Source of the DNA: CAG-791 sp002392385
GTDB lineage: Bacteria > Bacillota > Clostridia > Lachnospirales > Lachnospiraceae
NCBI GenBank assembly: GCA_946616295.1
Contig: CAMOIU010000003.1
Location: forward strand, 1-64,000
DNA length: 64,000 bases
Direction of reading: 5' to 3'
Shown here: positions 44,595-51,964 of the stretch, piece after piece
Position numbering within the stretch: the first letter of the stretch is position 1
Layout: every line of letters begins with the position of its first letter
The notes under the pieces: generated by a model
Databases searched by the model: none
Seen by the model: the letters and a program-made list of their open reading frames with translations, nothing else
Told to the model about the DNA's origin: nothing
Program-made: the position numbers and the translations under genes

Positions 44595-44637
44595 AGAAGT
44601 GGCTGCCGCATCTCAGACGCGGCAGCCACTTCTTTTG
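44595..44637 (+). terminator. Terminator of the tctCBA / sugar-acid operon
   Basis: A perfect 15-bp stem (AGAAGTGGCTGCCGC and its complement, 9-nt loop) is followed by TTTTG, 14 bp after the pdxA2 stop. From here to 44797 there is no gene; a lone TATAAT (44681-44686) without a good -35 is present. Confidence 0.85.
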
Positions 44638-44797
44638 TCTGTACTCATTTATCTTTCCGTATTGTTTATTATTCCCGCGCTATAATAGAGCCAAACGACG
44701 CGTTGATCGCGTTGCGCGAGAATACACTTCAAGGAGCCGGAGCTGCGCACAGCGAAGGCATTTGCGTGGGCGCTGGCGCAGATGTGATGCAGCTGTA

Positions 44798-45343
44798 TCA
44801 TCTCTCCACCACCACGCACCGCACGACACCGCTGTCAATCAGGTCTCCGGCTGCGCTGTGATAGTCCGCGCCCACGGCCGCGATGCCGGCCAGTCTGCAG
44901 CCGGCGTCCTCGATGATGTTCATGCAGGCCTGGAGTGTGGCCGCCGTCTCGATCCAGTTGTCCGCCAGAAGGACTCTGCTGCCCTCCGGCAGGATCGAAC
45001 GGCTGGTGCTCAGGGTGGCGGCCTGGTCCCGGTGATCGATATACCGGGCGATCACCACGTCCTCCGGCTCCGCCGGGAACTGCCGGTTCCTGCGGATGCC
45101 CACGAATCCGACCCCCAGCTCCCGGGCCAGCATGCTGCCCACGATAAAGCCCAGAGATTCAGGAGAACATACGTAATCCACATGTCCCCTGAAGGGTGCC
45201 GCCAGATAAGGGATCAGGGCTTCCAGCGCCTCCCTGTCCGCATAGAGCGGCAGGACATCCCTGCGTCCGGCCTTCGATGTCTTATCTTCTTCCCGGCTGT
45301 TCACCAGCCTGCGGATCCTTGCCTCCAATGCCTCTCTGTCCAT
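44798..45343 (-). CDS. Phosphoribosyltransferase-like protein with altered PRPP loop
   Basis: A 181-residue type I PRTase-fold protein resembling adenine PRTase (DYVCSPESLGFIVGSMLARELGVGFVGIRR). The PRPP loop is VLLADNWIETAAT, where adenine PRTases have V(D/E)DxxxTGGT. The second acidic residue is Asn and the glycines are Ala, so PRPP binding may be weakened or the substrate changed. ATG 45343 has AGGAGG at 7 nt. It lies 55 bp downstream of the small zinc-ribbon gene and probably shares its transcript. Confidence 0.75.
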   Translation of the reverse strand: MDREALEARIRRLVNSREEDKTSKAGRRDVLPLYADREALEALIPYLAAPFRGHVDYVCSPESLGFIVGSMLARELGVGFVGIRRNRQFPAEPEDVVIARYIDHRDQAATLSTSRSILPEGSRVLLADNWIETAATLQACMNIIEDAGCRLAGIAAVGADYHSAAGDLIDSGVVRCVVVER

Positions 45344-45398
45344 ACCGATCCTCCTCGTCGAACCCGGAACGCAGATCCCCCCAGACACTGCCCCGTCT

Positions 45399-45677
45399 TT
45401 ACATCAGCTTCTGTGTACCGCAGATACTGCAGACGGCCCGTCCGCCGGAGAAAATCCTGAAATCCGTCTCCTTACCGCAGACCGGGCACATTGCCTTCAC
45501 GGTATTATTGCCGGCAGCAGCTCTCACAGCGTCCGCCACGCTCTCCTGGTCCGCCAGACGGCTGCCGAGATCCGCGAGCTTCCGGGACTGTGCTGCAAGG
45601 GCCCCGGGCATACCTGTACCGCCTGTCACGGCATTCAGCTCATCCTCCGAGAGCCCGATCATCTTTCTGTCACTCAA
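45399..45677 (-). CDS. Small protein with double-glycine leader motif and C-terminal zinc ribbon
   Basis: 92 residues. The N-terminus carries LSEDELNAVTGG (residues 9-20), which looks like a double-glycine bacteriocin-type leader. An Ala-rich amphipathic helix follows (about 25-58), then a CPVC...CSIC zinc ribbon (Cys64, 67, 83, 86). No peptidase-ABC exporter is nearby, so processing is unproven. It could be a secreted metal-binding peptide or a cytosolic adaptor whose leader resemblance is fortuitous. GGAGG lies before the ATG. Confidence 0.75.
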   Translation of the reverse strand: MSDRKMIGLSEDELNAVTGGTGMPGALAAQSRKLADLGSRLADQESVADAVRAAAGNNTVKAMCPVCGKETDFRIFSGGRAVCSICGTQKLM

Positions 45678-45868
45678 TCTGTTGATCCTCCTGAATAACC
45701 GACGCTTTTTACTTCACCTTTAACTATACCGCATTCGCCCGGCAGTGTCGAGACGCAGGTCTTCTACGGCACGCCGCGCCGCGGTCCGCAGGGTCCTCAG
45801 ATCATCCCCATCATCTGAGGCACAGGGCCCGGTCAGATCATCCCCGTCATCAGAAGCACAGGGTCCGT

Positions 45869-46732
45869 TCAGATCATTCCCGTCATCAGAAGCAGCAGGT
45901 AGAGGACCGGCTGATGCGCCAGGTAGATCGGCAGGGAATGCCTGCCCATCCAGCCCAGGACCGGCACGTCCAGCTGCATCCTCTCCTCCAGCCCCGTCCC
46001 CCGGACCAGGCCGCGCAGGAAATATCCGCACAGGAACCAGGCATACCAGGGCAGAAGGGAGAAATAGTCCGTGGACCAGAAGCCGGGCATGGGCAGACCC
46101 AGAAAGGTCATGATCCAGCCCCGGTACCAGGCAGCCGGCAGAAGGATCCGCCGTCCCCGGTTGAAGATCCCCACAAGCAGATAGCCGCTGTTCACATGCC
46201 TGCACAGGAGAAAGACCGCCGCGCTCAGGCAGAAGCCGATCAGGGCCCGGCGGAAAGCTTTTGCCTCGAAGTCGTTATTTCCCGGGCCGTTGTGCTTCAG
46301 GTCGCTTGGCTCAGATGCGTTGTGTCTCGGGCCGTATCTCTCCCAGAGCAGCCTCACCGCCCCGGTCAGGAGCATACAGGCACCGATCAGGGTGAGCACC
46401 CCGAAAAGGACACGGTTCTCCGGCATCACAGCCAGGGTGACCGCCGTCACCGCAAGTCCGCCGGCGGAGACGATCAGTCCCCTGCGCAGGAGTCTCCGGG
46501 GATCCCGGGACATGGCCGCGCAGTAGCCGGACAGGAGTATAAAGGTCATACAGATACTCTGCTGCCACACATAGCCGGGCAGCCGTTCATACCAGGGGAG
46601 CCGCACGCCGGCCATATAGACCAGGTCCCAGGTCCCGTGATAGAGGATCATGCTGACCAGCGCCGCCCCGCGCAGGCTGTCCAGCATGGTCAGACGCCTT
46701 GTGCTCTGCCTGTTACTTTCTTTTTTCTTCAT
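45869..46732 (-). CDS. DUF1624 (HGSNAT-like) membrane acyltransferase
   Basis: About 287 residues, with eight to ten helices. The diagnostic opening RLTMLDSLRGAALVSMILYHGTWDLVY (active-site His region) and CMTFILLSGYCAAMS match DUF1624/heparan-alpha-glucosaminide acetyltransferase-like proteins. No start has a clear ribosome site. ATG 46732 is favoured because the family normally begins just before the RRLTMLD segment; 46795 and 46687 are alternatives. The end WMGRHSLPIYLAHQPVLYLLLL is also typical. The substrate is unknown. Confidence 0.85.
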   Translation of the reverse strand: MKKKESNRQSTRRLTMLDSLRGAALVSMILYHGTWDLVYMAGVRLPWYERLPGYVWQQSICMTFILLSGYCAAMSRDPRRLLRRGLIVSAGGLAVTAVTLAVMPENRVLFGVLTLIGACMLLTGAVRLLWERYGPRHNASEPSDLKHNGPGNNDFEAKAFRRALIGFCLSAAVFLLCRHVNSGYLLVGIFNRGRRILLPAAWYRGWIMTFLGLPMPGFWSTDYFSLLPWYAWFLCGYFLRGLVRGTGLEERMQLDVPVLGWMGRHSLPIYLAHQPVLYLLLLMTGMI

Positions 46733-46833
46733 ACCAAAATCTGCTATACTCAATAAAGGCCCGAAAGAGCCCCGCTTCTGCCGATCGTCAGACACTGTCT
46801 GCTTACCGCCGACTTGTATATAAGGAGCTTTCT

Positions 46834-47334
46834 ATGGAAATCGAACGCAAATGGATGGTCAAAGGGTGGCCCCAGGACGGCACCTTCCCTCTTCTGGTCT
46901 CTCACGCCATGCGGCAGGGCTATATCTCTGTACATCCCACCGTCCGCATCCGCGAGGAGCGCCCCTCCGACGGCCCCGCCGAATACATCCTCTGCTTCAA
47001 ATCCGCCGGCCTCCTGGCCCGCGAAGAGATCGAGTTTCCCATTGCGCGGGAGAACTTCGATAAGCTGGAGACCTTCATCGGCCTCCCCCTGATCCCCAAG
47101 GAACGGCGCACCTACCTGCTTCCCGACGGCCTCCGTCTGGAGGTCAACCTGGTGGACCGAGGCCTCGACACCCAGTTCATGTATGCCGAGATCGAATACC
47201 CCACCGTGGAGGCAGCCAAGGCCTGGAAGCCCTCTTCCGTCGGTCTTGCCGACTACCTGAACGACGAGGTCACCGGCCTTCCCGGCCAGTCCATGGGCGC
47301 CTACTGGCTGCAGACCCGCGGAGGCGTCAGCTGA
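46834..47334 (+). CDS. CYTH-domain protein (triphosphate tunnel metalloenzyme)
   Basis: A 166-residue CYTH protein. The invariant N-terminal MEIERKWMV (ExExK) and basic and acidic tunnel residues (HPTVRIREE, LRLEVNLVD, YAEIEYPT) are present. Members hydrolyse inorganic triphosphate or act on triphosphorylated compounds. ATG 46834 has AAGGAG. The stop overlaps the stop of deoB on the other strand by 8 bp. Confidence 0.9.
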   Translation: MEIERKWMVKGWPQDGTFPLLVSHAMRQGYISVHPTVRIREERPSDGPAEYILCFKSAGLLAREEIEFPIARENFDKLETFIGLPLIPKERRTYLLPDGLRLEVNLVDRGLDTQFMYAEIEYPTVEAAKAWKPSSVGLADYLNDEVTGLPGQSMGAYWLQTRGGVS

Positions 47335-48520
47335 GCTGATCCAATAAAGAAGTCCCGATGGTCCCCTCCGGCATGGCGAGCCCGAAGTTATGGCAGATCG
47401 TTGCGCCCAGCACGGCAAAACACGCCTGCTCCGGCAGCGCCCCGGCTCCCCGGAAGGAGGGGCTGTAGGCCAGCATGGGGACTTTCTCCCGGGTGTGGTC
47501 CGTCCCTGTGTAGGTGGGATCATTGCCGTGATCGGCCGTGATGATCACCAGATCATCCTCCCTGACTGCCTCCAGAAGTTTCCCCAGGCCCACGTCGAAC
47601 CGCTCCAGTTCCTCGCCGTAGCCGACAGGATTGCGCCTGTGACCCCACAGGGCGTCGAAATCCACCAGATTGACGAAGCAGAGCCCCTTCCAGTCATCTC
47701 TCTGCGCGATCTCCAGCGTCTGCTCCATGCCGTGCACGCTGCTCTTCGAGTGCAGAGCCTCGGTGATCCCCTCTCCGACAAAAATATCGTTGATCTTGCC
47801 CACAGAGATCACATCCAGCCCCGCATCCTTAAGCACATTCAGGGCTGTCCTTCCCGTCGGCTTCAGGGCATAATCCCGCCGGTTGTCCGTGCGCCGGAAC
47901 TCTCCCCTGTGCATGCCCACATAAGGCCGGGCGATGACCCGCCCCACCTTCCATTCAGGCTTCATGGTGATCTCCCGCGCGATCTCGCAGCACCGGTAGA
48001 GATTCGCCAGATCGAAGGTCTCCTCGTTCCCGCAGATCTGCAGGACCGAATCCGCGGAGGTATAGACGATCATCTTTCCTCCGTAGATCTCCTCTTCCCC
48101 CAGCTCATCCAGGATCACCGTGCCGCTCTCGGCCCGGTTCCCGATCACCTGCTTCCCGCACCGCTCTTCCAGCTCCGCGATCAGCTCCGGCGGAAACCCA
48201 TTCTCACTGAAAGTCTTGAAAGGCGTCGTCGTCAGGATCCCCATCATTTCCCAGTGTCCTGTCATGGTGTCCTTACTGTGACTGGCCTCCCGCAGAGGAC
48301 AGAAGTAGCCCAGCGGCCTTTCCGCCGGCGCCACATGCCGCAAGGCCTTCAGATTGCCGAGCCCCAGCCTGCCCATATGCGGCAGATCCAGATGCTCCAC
48401 CGTCTGGTCGATATGCCCCAGCGTGTCCACACCATGATCCCCGTATTCCGCCGCGTCCGGCATGGCTCCCATGCCCGCCGAATCGATCACTATCAGAAAA
48501 ATCCTCTTAAACCTTTCCAT
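47327..48520 (-). CDS. deoB: Phosphopentomutase
   Basis: A 397-residue alkaline-phosphatase-superfamily enzyme interconverting (deoxy)ribose 1- and 5-phosphate for nucleoside salvage. The metal-site opening FLIVIDSAGMGAMPDAAEYGD, DTMTGHWEMMG (Thr phospho-acceptor near 91) and VIITADHGNDPTYTGTDHTRE are all present. GGGAGG precedes ATG 48520; a longer frame has no ribosome site. It stands alone, not with other deo genes. Confidence 0.97.
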   Translation of the reverse strand: MERFKRIFLIVIDSAGMGAMPDAAEYGDHGVDTLGHIDQTVEHLDLPHMGRLGLGNLKALRHVAPAERPLGYFCPLREASHSKDTMTGHWEMMGILTTTPFKTFSENGFPPELIAELEERCGKQVIGNRAESGTVILDELGEEEIYGGKMIVYTSADSVLQICGNEETFDLANLYRCCEIAREITMKPEWKVGRVIARPYVGMHRGEFRRTDNRRDYALKPTGRTALNVLKDAGLDVISVGKINDIFVGEGITEALHSKSSVHGMEQTLEIAQRDDWKGLCFVNLVDFDALWGHRRNPVGYGEELERFDVGLGKLLEAVREDDLVIITADHGNDPTYTGTDHTREKVPMLAYSPSFRGAGALPEQACFAVLGATICHNFGLAMPEGTIGTSLLDQLS

Positions 48521-48667
48521 CTGCTCCCTCCCGGAGATCGGATCTCTGTGCATGCTTCAGGTCCATTATAACCGAATATTTCAGATTAGTGAAATCCAGT
48601 CAGCTGCGCACGGCACATTTCTCTCCTGCCCCTTTATATAACACGCTTGTTTTTACATTCATAGTGG

Positions 48668-48696
48668 TTGACGTCTGCCTTTTTGTCTTCTAATAT
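48668..48696 (+). promoter_or_regulatory. Sigma-A promoter of the nuclease-like orphan
   Basis: TTGACG (48668-48673), a 17-bp spacer and TAATAT (48691-48696) lie in unusually AT-rich DNA, about 60 bp before the start codon. The AT-rich island (about 48620-48760) contrasts with its surroundings. Confidence 0.7.
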
Positions 48697-48759
48697 ATCT
48701 GTAATACGTACAATTAGATACGTTTATTATAATCCAGTTTACTAAGAACAAGGAGACTT

Positions 48760-49569
48760 ATGACAGAAATCACAGATTCTTTAAAATCCCAGGAAGAGCA
48801 ATTAAAGACGGTCATACGCACACTGGAGCGCAAACACAAGAGCTATTCTTCCGGCTTTCTCCGCGTCTCCACCGTCAATGGAAAGATTCGTTTCTACCAT
48901 ACTTACGAGGAGGACGGCAAGCGTGTCAGTCACTACCTTTCTATAGCCAGGGAGCCTTATCTCATCCGGAAACTCGCTCAACAAGCCTACGAGCAGAAGC
49001 TCCTGTATACTGCCCGCAGACAGCTTGCCGCCATCCGGACTTTTCTCAAAGGCTATAGAGACAATGCCCTGGCCGATGTCTACACTCGCCTGCATGCCGG
49101 CCGACGGCCGCTGGTTGAACCGCTCGTTCCGGATGCGCAGGAATTCATCCGCCAATGGGAATCCGTCACCTATACCCCGGGCAAGTTCGATCCCAATCTG
49201 CCGGAGATCTACTCAGAGCGCAACGAACGGGTCCGCTCCAAGTCCGAGAAGATCATTGCGGATAAGTACCTCTATCTCCACAAGCCTTACCGCTATGAAT
49301 TTCCAATCAGCCTTATGGAAGACGGCGAAATAACGACCTACCGGCCCGATTTCACCGTCCTGAACCCCAGAACCTGCGCGCAGTTCTATCATGAACATCT
49401 TGGAAAGATGGATGATCCTGCCTACCTGAAAAGGAACCTGAAGAAGATCGAAACCTACATTCAAAACGGATTGTTCCCGGGTGACAAACTGCTCCTGACA
49501 CATGAAACTTCTTATAAGCCTCTGGACATGGAACAGCTGAATCTGATGATCGATAAGTATTTGAATTAG
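48760..49569 (+). CDS. Orphan protein with PD-(D/E)XK nuclease-like C-terminal half
   Basis: 269 residues. The N-terminal half is helical with a short beta hairpin (FLRVSTVNGKIRFYHTYEEDGK). The C-terminal half has the order seen in PD-(D/E)XK-like proteins: RSKSEKIIADKY helix (near 160), a beta segment, YRPDFTVLN (Asp197), then FYHEHLGKMD (Glu212) and a Lys-rich helix. The expected Lys after Glu is not in the exact E-x-K position, so activity is uncertain. ATG with AAGGAG. It stands alone and ends 115 bp before the periodic dyad array. Confidence 0.75.
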   Translation: MTEITDSLKSQEEQLKTVIRTLERKHKSYSSGFLRVSTVNGKIRFYHTYEEDGKRVSHYLSIAREPYLIRKLAQQAYEQKLLYTARRQLAAIRTFLKGYRDNALADVYTRLHAGRRPLVEPLVPDAQEFIRQWESVTYTPGKFDPNLPEIYSERNERVRSKSEKIIADKYLYLHKPYRYEFPISLMEDGEITTYRPDFTVLNPRTCAQFYHEHLGKMDDPAYLKRNLKKIETYIQNGLFPGDKLLLTHETSYKPLDMEQLNLMIDKYLN

Positions 49570-49583
49570 GGCTGCGGGGTGAT

Positions 49584-49650
49584 TGTCTCTGCGAGGACAG
49601 ATCTCTCTGGGTCCTATCTCTGCGGGGATTATCTCTGCGGAGGATTATCT
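49584..49650. repeat. Four imperfect 15-16 bp tandem repeats
   Basis: Units close to ATCTCTGCGGGGATT follow one another directly after the nuclease-like gene: four copies, the last two nearly identical. They lie just before the longer dyad array. Confidence 0.6.
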
Positions 49651-49683
49651 GCTTTCCTGACAGTCTGAGTCTGTCCGGCCGGG

Positions 49684-50203
49684 TAAGCCCTATTGTCGAT
49701 TTCGTGTGCTGTAGGCTTATTGCGTCTCTGGTGATGTAAGCCCTATTGCTGATTTCGCGTGCTCTAGGCTTATTGCGTTTCCTGTAATGTAAGCCTTATT
49801 TCTGATTTCCCATGCAGTAGGCTTATCTCGTTTCCGGTGATGTAAGCCTTATCCTTGTTATCTCTGAATCTGGCTTACATGAATTGAGACCAGATAAGCC
49901 CTGAAAGCTATTTCCAGAGCATCAGGCTTATGCCCCATCGTCTTAATTCGGTTTTTGGGTAAGTCATTTGACCGTTATTTCCCTATTAGGCTTATGCCTT
50001 CAGAACACCCGTAAGCCCAACACAGGAATTTCTACCATCAGGCTTACGCCAGGAAAACACCCGTAAGCCCAACACAGGGAATTTCTACCATCAGGCTTAC
50101 GCCAGGAAAACACCCGTAAGCCCAACACAGGAATTTCCGCCATAAGGCTTACACCGGCAGAACGTCCGTAAGCCCTATACAAGAATTTCACTCATCAGGC
50201 TTA
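49684..50203. repeat. Periodic TAAGCC/GGCTTA dyad array, ten units, 52-53 bp period
   Basis: TAAGCC starts at 49684, 49737, 49790, 49843, 49895, 49960 (TAAGTC), 50012, 50064, 50117 and 50169. The partner GGCTTA starts 29-30 bp after each. From GGCTTA to the next TAAGCC the distance is always 23 bp, except one of 35. Flanking bases covary in some units (GGCTTACG with CGTAAGCC). Between TAAGCC and GGCTTA an (A/T)ATTTC core is common. Units are diverged on the left and near-identical at 50041-50122. There is no coding potential that I trust in 49570-50313. Confidence 0.9.
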
Positions 50204-50232
50204 TCCCGCCGGATAAAATCGTGTACCTCCAC

Positions 50233-50276
50233 ACAAGAAAACAGGCCATGAAACCGCATCGCGGTTTCATGGCCTG
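50233..50276 (-). terminator. Terminator of the glycerol operon
   Basis: A perfect 16-bp stem (CAGGCCATGAAACCGC and its complement, 3-nt loop; arms 50242-50257 and 50261-50276) is followed on the minus strand by TTTTCTTGT. It lies about 40 bp after the DUF1667 stop. Confidence 0.85.
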
Positions 50277-50313
50277 CAGTCATGCAAATGCACTCAGTGC
50301 GTCGGGTTATTCT

Positions 50314-50679
50314 TTATGCCACGCCGGCTGCCCTGGTTGCCACGACATCGATGCCGGTGCCGCAGACGTTGGGGATGATGACATCGCCGATGGCGATGGG
50401 CGCGTGGACGCGCACCTTGTTGATCTCCTCGAGGCAGGAGAATATCTCTGCCTTCGGGATGTTGCCTTTGGTCTTGACAGAGATCCGCGGGCGGTCGCCG
50501 TCCAGGACCACGACGGTGGATGTGACGGTGCGCTCGGGTTTGGTGACTTCCTGTCTTGCGTAGTGGTCGCCGATGGGACAGGTATTGCCGGTCACGTCCA
50601 GGATCTCTCCGTTATCCATGGTGACTGTGATCTGGCAGCCCATGGGGCAGCCGATGCATGTCAGATTTCTTTTCTCCAT
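50314..50679 (-). CDS. DUF1667 iron-sulfur-type protein of the glycerol-3-phosphate oxidase cluster
   Basis: A 121-residue DUF1667 protein. CIGCPMGC near the N-terminus and the TCPIGDHYARQE segment provide clustered cysteines. Family members follow GlpA/GlpB-like flavoproteins in Firmicutes and are thought to be an electron-transfer or accessory subunit. GGAGG precedes the ATG, and it lies 14 bp after the GlpB-like gene. Last gene of the operon. Confidence 0.88.
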   Translation of the reverse strand: MEKRNLTCIGCPMGCQITVTMDNGEILDVTGNTCPIGDHYARQEVTKPERTVTSTVVVLDGDRPRISVKTKGNIPKAEIFSCLEEINKVRVHAPIAIGDVIIPNVCGTGIDVVATRAAGVA

Positions 50680-50692
50680 GATTGGGCCTCCA

Positions 50693-51964
50693 TTAATCCT
50701 GCTCGATACAGACCGTAATACTCTTCAGGCCTTCCTTCGCGAGGAGCTGGTCCTTCTTCAGTATGATCTGCTCCATCTCGCCGGGTGCCATGATCCTCTT
50801 CTTGCGCTTCTGGATGCGCTCGTCATCCAGATAGACAGCGACGGAGGCGTTCTTGTAGACGGCACCGACGCGGAAACGGACGACCTGCAGGTCATCCATG
50901 CGCTCGGGATCGATGGTGACCGGCACGGTGTAGCGGACGCCGTCCTTCGCGATGACCTTGACTTCCTTGCCGCTCCTGTCGTCCTTGCATCCGCCGAGGA
51001 CATAGGCTGCGGCGTTCTCGCCGGCCTTCTTGGCTTCCTCGGAGACGTAGTCGACCAGGTCATGCACGTGCAGCACGTTGCCGCAGGCGAAGACGCCGGG
51101 GATGTTGGTCTCCAGAGCTTCGTTGACCACGGGGCCGTTGGTGACGCGGCTCAGCTCCACGCCCGCGCTCTTGGAGAGCTCGTTCTCCGGGATCAGACCG
51201 GTGGAAAGAAGCAGGGTGTCGCAGGTGTAGCGCTCTTCCGTGCCCGGGATGGGCTTCATGTGCTCGTCGACCTCGGCGATGGTGACCGCCTCGACACGCT
51301 CCTTGCCCTCGATGTTGACGACCGTGTGGGACAGCTTCAGCGGGATGCCGTAGTCGTCCAGGCACTGCACGATGTTTCTCTTCAGGCCGCCGGAATAAGG
51401 CATGATCTCCGCGACGACCTTGACCTTGGCGCCTTCGAAGGTCATACGGCGGGCCATGATCAGGCCGATGTCGCCGGATCCGAGGATCACGACTTCATGG
51501 CCGGGCATGTAGCCCTCGATGTTGACCAGTCTCTGGGCGGTACCTGCGCTGTAGATACCGGCGGGACGGTAGCCGGGGATGTTCAGAGCGCCGCGGGGAC
51601 GCTCTCTGCAGCCCATGGCCAGGATCACGGCGTTGGCCTTGATCTGGAACATGCCATCGGTGCGGTTCATCGCCGTGACGGTCTTGTCCGGAGCGATGTC
51701 CATGACCATGGTATCCAGCTTGTACTCGATGCCCAGTTCGAGAACTTTGTCGATATAGCGGCCCGCATACTCGGGACCGGTCAGCTCCTCTTTAAAGGTG
51801 TGCAGACCGAAGCCGTTGTGGATGCACTGATTCAGGATACCGCCGAGCTCCTTGTCGCGCTCCAGGATCAGGATGCTCTCGAGCCCGGCTTCTCTTGCTG
51901 CCGCTGCTGCGGACAGACCTGCGGGGCCGCCGCCGACGATGACAAGATCATATGCTAAACTCAT
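50693..51964 (-). CDS. FAD/NAD(P)-dependent oxidoreductase subunit (GlpB-like)
   Basis: A 423-residue pyridine-nucleotide-disulfide-type flavoprotein. The N-terminal FAD motif is VIVGGGPAGLSAAAAAREAG. The second dinucleotide motif is VVILGSGDIGLIMARRM (near 165-180). FACGNVLHVHDLVDYVSEEAKKAGENAA closes the FAD domain. Its ATG overlaps the GlpA-like stop by four bases (ATGA). With the GlpA-like protein it probably passes electrons from glycerol 3-phosphate to NAD or another acceptor. Confidence 0.92.
   Translation of the reverse strand: MSLAYDLVIVGGGPAGLSAAAAAREAGLESILILERDKELGGILNQCIHNGFGLHTFKEELTGPEYAGRYIDKVLELGIEYKLDTMVMDIAPDKTVTAMNRTDGMFQIKANAVILAMGCRERPRGALNIPGYRPAGIYSAGTAQRLVNIEGYMPGHEVVILGSGDIGLIMARRMTFEGAKVKVVAEIMPYSGGLKRNIVQCLDDYGIPLKLSHTVVNIEGKERVEAVTIAEVDEHMKPIPGTEERYTCDTLLLSTGLIPENELSKSAGVELSRVTNGPVVNEALETNIPGVFACGNVLHVHDLVDYVSEEAKKAGENAAAYVLGGCKDDRSGKEVKVIAKDGVRYTVPVTIDPERMDDLQVVRFRVGAVYKNASVAVYLDDERIQKRKKRIMAPGEMEQIILKKDQLLAKEGLKSITVCIEQD

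Noticed and set aside
44640..44797. Possible small RNA gene after the pdxA2 terminator (TATAAT at 44681)
   Set aside because: No -35 at proper spacing and no own terminator; too weak to call.
50000..50191. Small minus-strand ORF of 63 codons with repeated peptide
   Set aside because: It is just the dyad array translated, with no ribosome site and no extension beyond the repeats.
49684..50203. CRISPR-like array (29-bp dyad units with 23-24 bp gaps)
   Set aside because: The 29-bp units are not near-identical, the gaps share an ATTTC core instead of being unique, and no cas gene is in the window.
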